31,464 nucleotides of DNA from DAIDJD01 sp035485275. Lineage in GTDB: Bacteria; Oederibacteriota; JAJYGY01; DAIDJD01. Location of the stretch: contig DATHOE010000018.1 in assembly GCA_035485275.1 (NCBI GenBank), positions 1 through 31,464 of the forward strand, in the 5' to 3' direction. The notes beneath the pieces are model-generated. The model was not told the DNA's origin. It was given only the letters and a program-made list of their open reading frames with translations, and did not search any database. The position numbers and the translations under genes are program-made. Below, in pieces: positions 29,696 through 31,464 of this stretch. The number at the start of each line of letters is the position of its first letter. Position 1 is the first letter of the stretch.

Positions 29696-31464
29696 TTACG
29701 GCAGCGTGATGGATCCGCTGGTGGTGAATGTGTAGATGTTGTTTCCGCCGGAAGTGGTCAAGGTGCCCCCGCTGACGCCGGTGGCCAGTCCATAGGACGA
29801 CGGATAGCTGATGATGACTACTCCTGTGCCGCCATCTCCACCGGTCTGGGGCTCGGTGCCGTTCGAGCCGCCCCCGCCGCCGCCGCCCGTGTTCGCGGTC
29901 CCAGCCACACCCGCAGTGGTGTAGCCGCCCGCGCCGCCGCCGCCGGATCCGCCGGCGCCATTGATGTCGGTGAGCGTTACACCGCCAAAGACGGTCCCGT
30001 TCCTCTGGTAATCGCCGCCGCCGCCGCCGCCGCCGCCGTAGTAAGTGGCAGCTCCGGTGATGGAGGAGCTAAAGCCTATTCCGCCGTTGCCGGCCTGGCC
30101 GGTGCCGGAGTTCTGGGACGCCTGACCCACCCCACCCGCGCCGCCACCTCCGCCGCCCAGGTAAAAAGGATTGCCATCGTCTGCGACGCCGCCGGCAAAA
30201 ACATTGGCACCTGTCCCTGCGGCCGCGGCGGCCGTTTTACTCCAATCTCCGCCGCCCCCCGAACCACCCGAGGTCGCGGCAATGCCAGTCTCCGAAGCTC
30301 CTCCGCCGCCGCCGTACGCGGTGATCGTGGAGAACGTGGAGTTCCCGCCTTTGCCTCCCGCGGAGCCGGCTGCCGCAGCGCCAGTACCGGCTGCGCCGAC
30401 AGTAACGCTATAAGTGTTTGCGTTCAAGTCCAGCGTGGCTGTCTCCACATCGCCGCCGCCGCCGCCGCCGCCACTGTTGTAGCCGCCGCCGCCGCCGCCG
30501 CCCACCGCCAGGACCGTGAAAGCATAGGGCGTCGATGTGGGTGTGGCAGTTGGCGAGTCCGTTGAGGTCGGCGAATCTGTAGGGGTGGGCGAGACCGTGA
30601 AGGTCTTCGTATTGGTCGGGCTTGCGGAAGGGCTGGGCGTACGGGTCGGCGACGGCGTATTTGTGAACGTTTTCGTGCTCGTGGGTGAGAACGTGAACGT
30701 CTTTGTGTAGGTGTTCGTAGGTGAGGACGTGGACGTCTTCGTGACCGTGTCCGTAGGCGACACCGTGAACGTGTTCGTCGGTGACACTGTGAATGTTTCA
30801 GTTACCGTGTTCGTGGGCGAAGTCGTGAATGTTTTGGTCGGCGAGGTCGTGAACGTGTTCGTGGGCGACGCCGTGAACGTGTTCGTCGGCGACACTGTAA
30901 ATGTTTCAGTTGCCGTGTTCGTGGGCGAAGTCGTGAATGTTTTGGTCGGCGAGGCCGTGAACGTGTTCGTAGGCGACACCGTGAATGTCTTCGTGGGCGA
31001 GGCCGTGAACGTATTCGTGGGCGAGGCTGTGAACGTATTCGTCGGCGAGGCTGTGAACGTATTCGTCGGCGAGGCCGTGAATGTATTCGTCGGCGAGGCT
31101 GTGAACGTGTTCGTCGGCGAGGCCGTGAACGTGTTCGTCGGCGAGGCCGTGAACGTGTTCGTGGGCGAGGCCGTGAAGGTCTTCGTAGGCGAGGCCGTGA
31201 AGGTCTCGGTCGGCGAGGCCGTGAACGTGTTTGTCGGCGACACTGTAAATGTTTCAGTTACCGTGTTTGTGGGCGAAGTCGTGAATGTTTTGGTCGGCGA
31301 AGTCGTGAACGTGTTCGTGGGCGACGCCGTGAACGTGTTCGTCGGCGACACTGTAAATGTTTCAGTTACCGTGTTCGTGGGCGAAGTCGTGAATGTTTTG
31401 GTCGGCGAGGCCGTGAACGTGTTCGTAGGCGACACCGTGAATGTCTTCGTGGGCGAGGCCGTAA
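29696..31464 (-). CDS. Surface protein with 8-residue SPT repeat stalk and glycine-rich C-terminal domain (5' end outside window)
   Basis: The open frame enters from the right edge, so the visible 588 or so residues are the C-terminal part. The first 290 are a stalk of SPTNTFTA-type units, with variants SPTKTFTT and SPTNTVTETFTV. A transition of Pro/Thr/Ser follows (DSPTSTDSPTATPTSTP). The last 300 residues form a glycine-rich domain: AVGGGGGGGYNSGGGGG, several GGGGG runs, and the ending GGTGVVIISYPSSYG and YTFTTSGSITLP, which resemble glycine-rich domains of secreted and phage-tail-like proteins. Its Thr-rich stalk suggests an extended, possibly glycosylated, cell-surface fibre. Only 61 nt separate its stop from the VOC start. 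Confidence 0.85.
   Translation of the reverse strand, partial: TASPTKTFTVSPTNTFTASPTKTFTTSPTNTVTETFTVSPTNTFTASPTNTFTTSPTKTFTTSPTNTVTETFTVSPTNTFTASPTETFTASPTKTFTASPTNTFTASPTNTFTASPTNTFTASPTNTFTASPTNTFTASPTNTFTASPTNTFTASPTKTFTVSPTNTFTASPTKTFTTSPTNTATETFTVSPTNTFTASPTNTFTTSPTKTFTTSPTNTVTETFTVSPTNTFTVSPTDTVTKTSTSSPTNTYTKTFTFSPTSTKTFTNTPSPTRTPSPSASPTNTKTFTVSPTPTDSPTSTDSPTATPTSTPYAFTVLAVGGGGGGGYNSGGGGGGGDVETATLDLNANTYSVTVGAAGTGAAAAGSAGGKGGNSTFSTITAYGGGGGASETGIAATSGGSGGGGDWSKTAAAAAGTGANVFAGGVADDGNPFYLGGGGGGAGGVGQASQNSGTGQAGNGGIGFSSSITGAATYYGGGGGGGGDYQRNGTVFGGVTLTDINGAGGSGGGGAGGYTTAGVAGTANTGGGGGGGSNGTEPQTGGDGGTGVVIISYPSSYGLATGVSGGTLTTSGGNNIYTFTTSGSITLP
30535..31464 (-). repeat. 24-bp tandem repeat encoding the SPT stalk
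   Basis: Minus-strand units of about 24 bp encode SPTNTFTA and variants. A longer unit of 36 residues (SPTNTFTA, SPTNTFTT, SPTKTFTT, SPTNTVTETFTV) recurs as a higher-order block around 30783-30900 and 31240-31350, with related pieces near 30905-30960 and 31360-31410. Near 31000-31190 the simple 24-bp unit is almost identical from copy to copy, a sign of recent expansion. Assembly length here may be unreliable. Confidence 0.9.

Noticed and set aside
30535..31464. Regular repeats considered as a CRISPR array
   Set aside because: Repeats are contiguous 24-bp in-frame coding units without unique spacers, and no cas gene is present.

Overview
The window is high-GC bacterial DNA, probably from an uncultured, cultivation-poor lineage with an outer envelope: it holds secreted and lipid-anchored proteins (PhoN-type phosphatase, Spy/CpxP-like protein, LivK lipoprotein). 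Very long Ser-Pro-Thr stalk proteins lie at both ends. Such stalks are seen in several candidate phyla and some delta-type lineages, but I cannot place the organism more closely. Most genes are tightly packed. One short AT-richer segment (26702-28600) stands out as probably foreign.

Layout. (a) 1-2380, minus: C-terminally incomplete secreted repeat protein. (b) 2628-4756: PhoN acid phosphatase, Spy/CpxP-like metal-binding periplasmic protein and a TMEM165/GDT1 cation transporter. (c) 10043 down to 4822, minus: a housekeeping/stress run of two tandem PilZ proteins, trpS, pirin, class III PPK2, a HAD phosphatase and an SDR oxidoreductase. (d) 12425-10248, minus: type III glutamine synthetase (glnN), divergent from (e). 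(e) 12757-26701: a branched-chain-amino-acid-type (Liv/Urt) ABC importer broken into three blocks (livK; livHM; livGF). Between the blocks lies a complete peptide-ligase/transglutaminase cluster: circularly permuted ATP-grasp, alpha-E, Anbu proteasome-like peptidase, transglutaminase, a class II amidotransferase-transglutaminase fusion on the opposite strand, and a transglutaminase-DUF2126 amidoligase fusion. (f) 26702-28600: AT-richer island with a dual-OB protein and two overlapping DUF488 proteins, next to a tRNA-Ser(GCU). (g) 28771-31464, minus: a VOC-fold protein and a glycine-rich surface protein with a long 8-residue repeat stalk.

The most interesting part is (e). Anbu/ATP-grasp/alpha-E/transglutaminase clusters are known and are predicted to make and break an unidentified amide- or isopeptide-linked product. 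Here the genes are interleaved with, and overlap or closely abut, all five subunits of one amino-acid or amide importer, beside a glutamine synthetase. This suggests one pathway for taking up, building and recycling a nitrogen-rich peptide or amide. The amidotransferase domain has Thr where the family has its catalytic Cys2, and its gene lies antisense inside the importer operon, with start codons 15 bp from its neighbour and stop codons overlapping in a TTAA. A strong terminator preceded by mutually exclusive hairpins separates livK from the rest and could be an attenuator.
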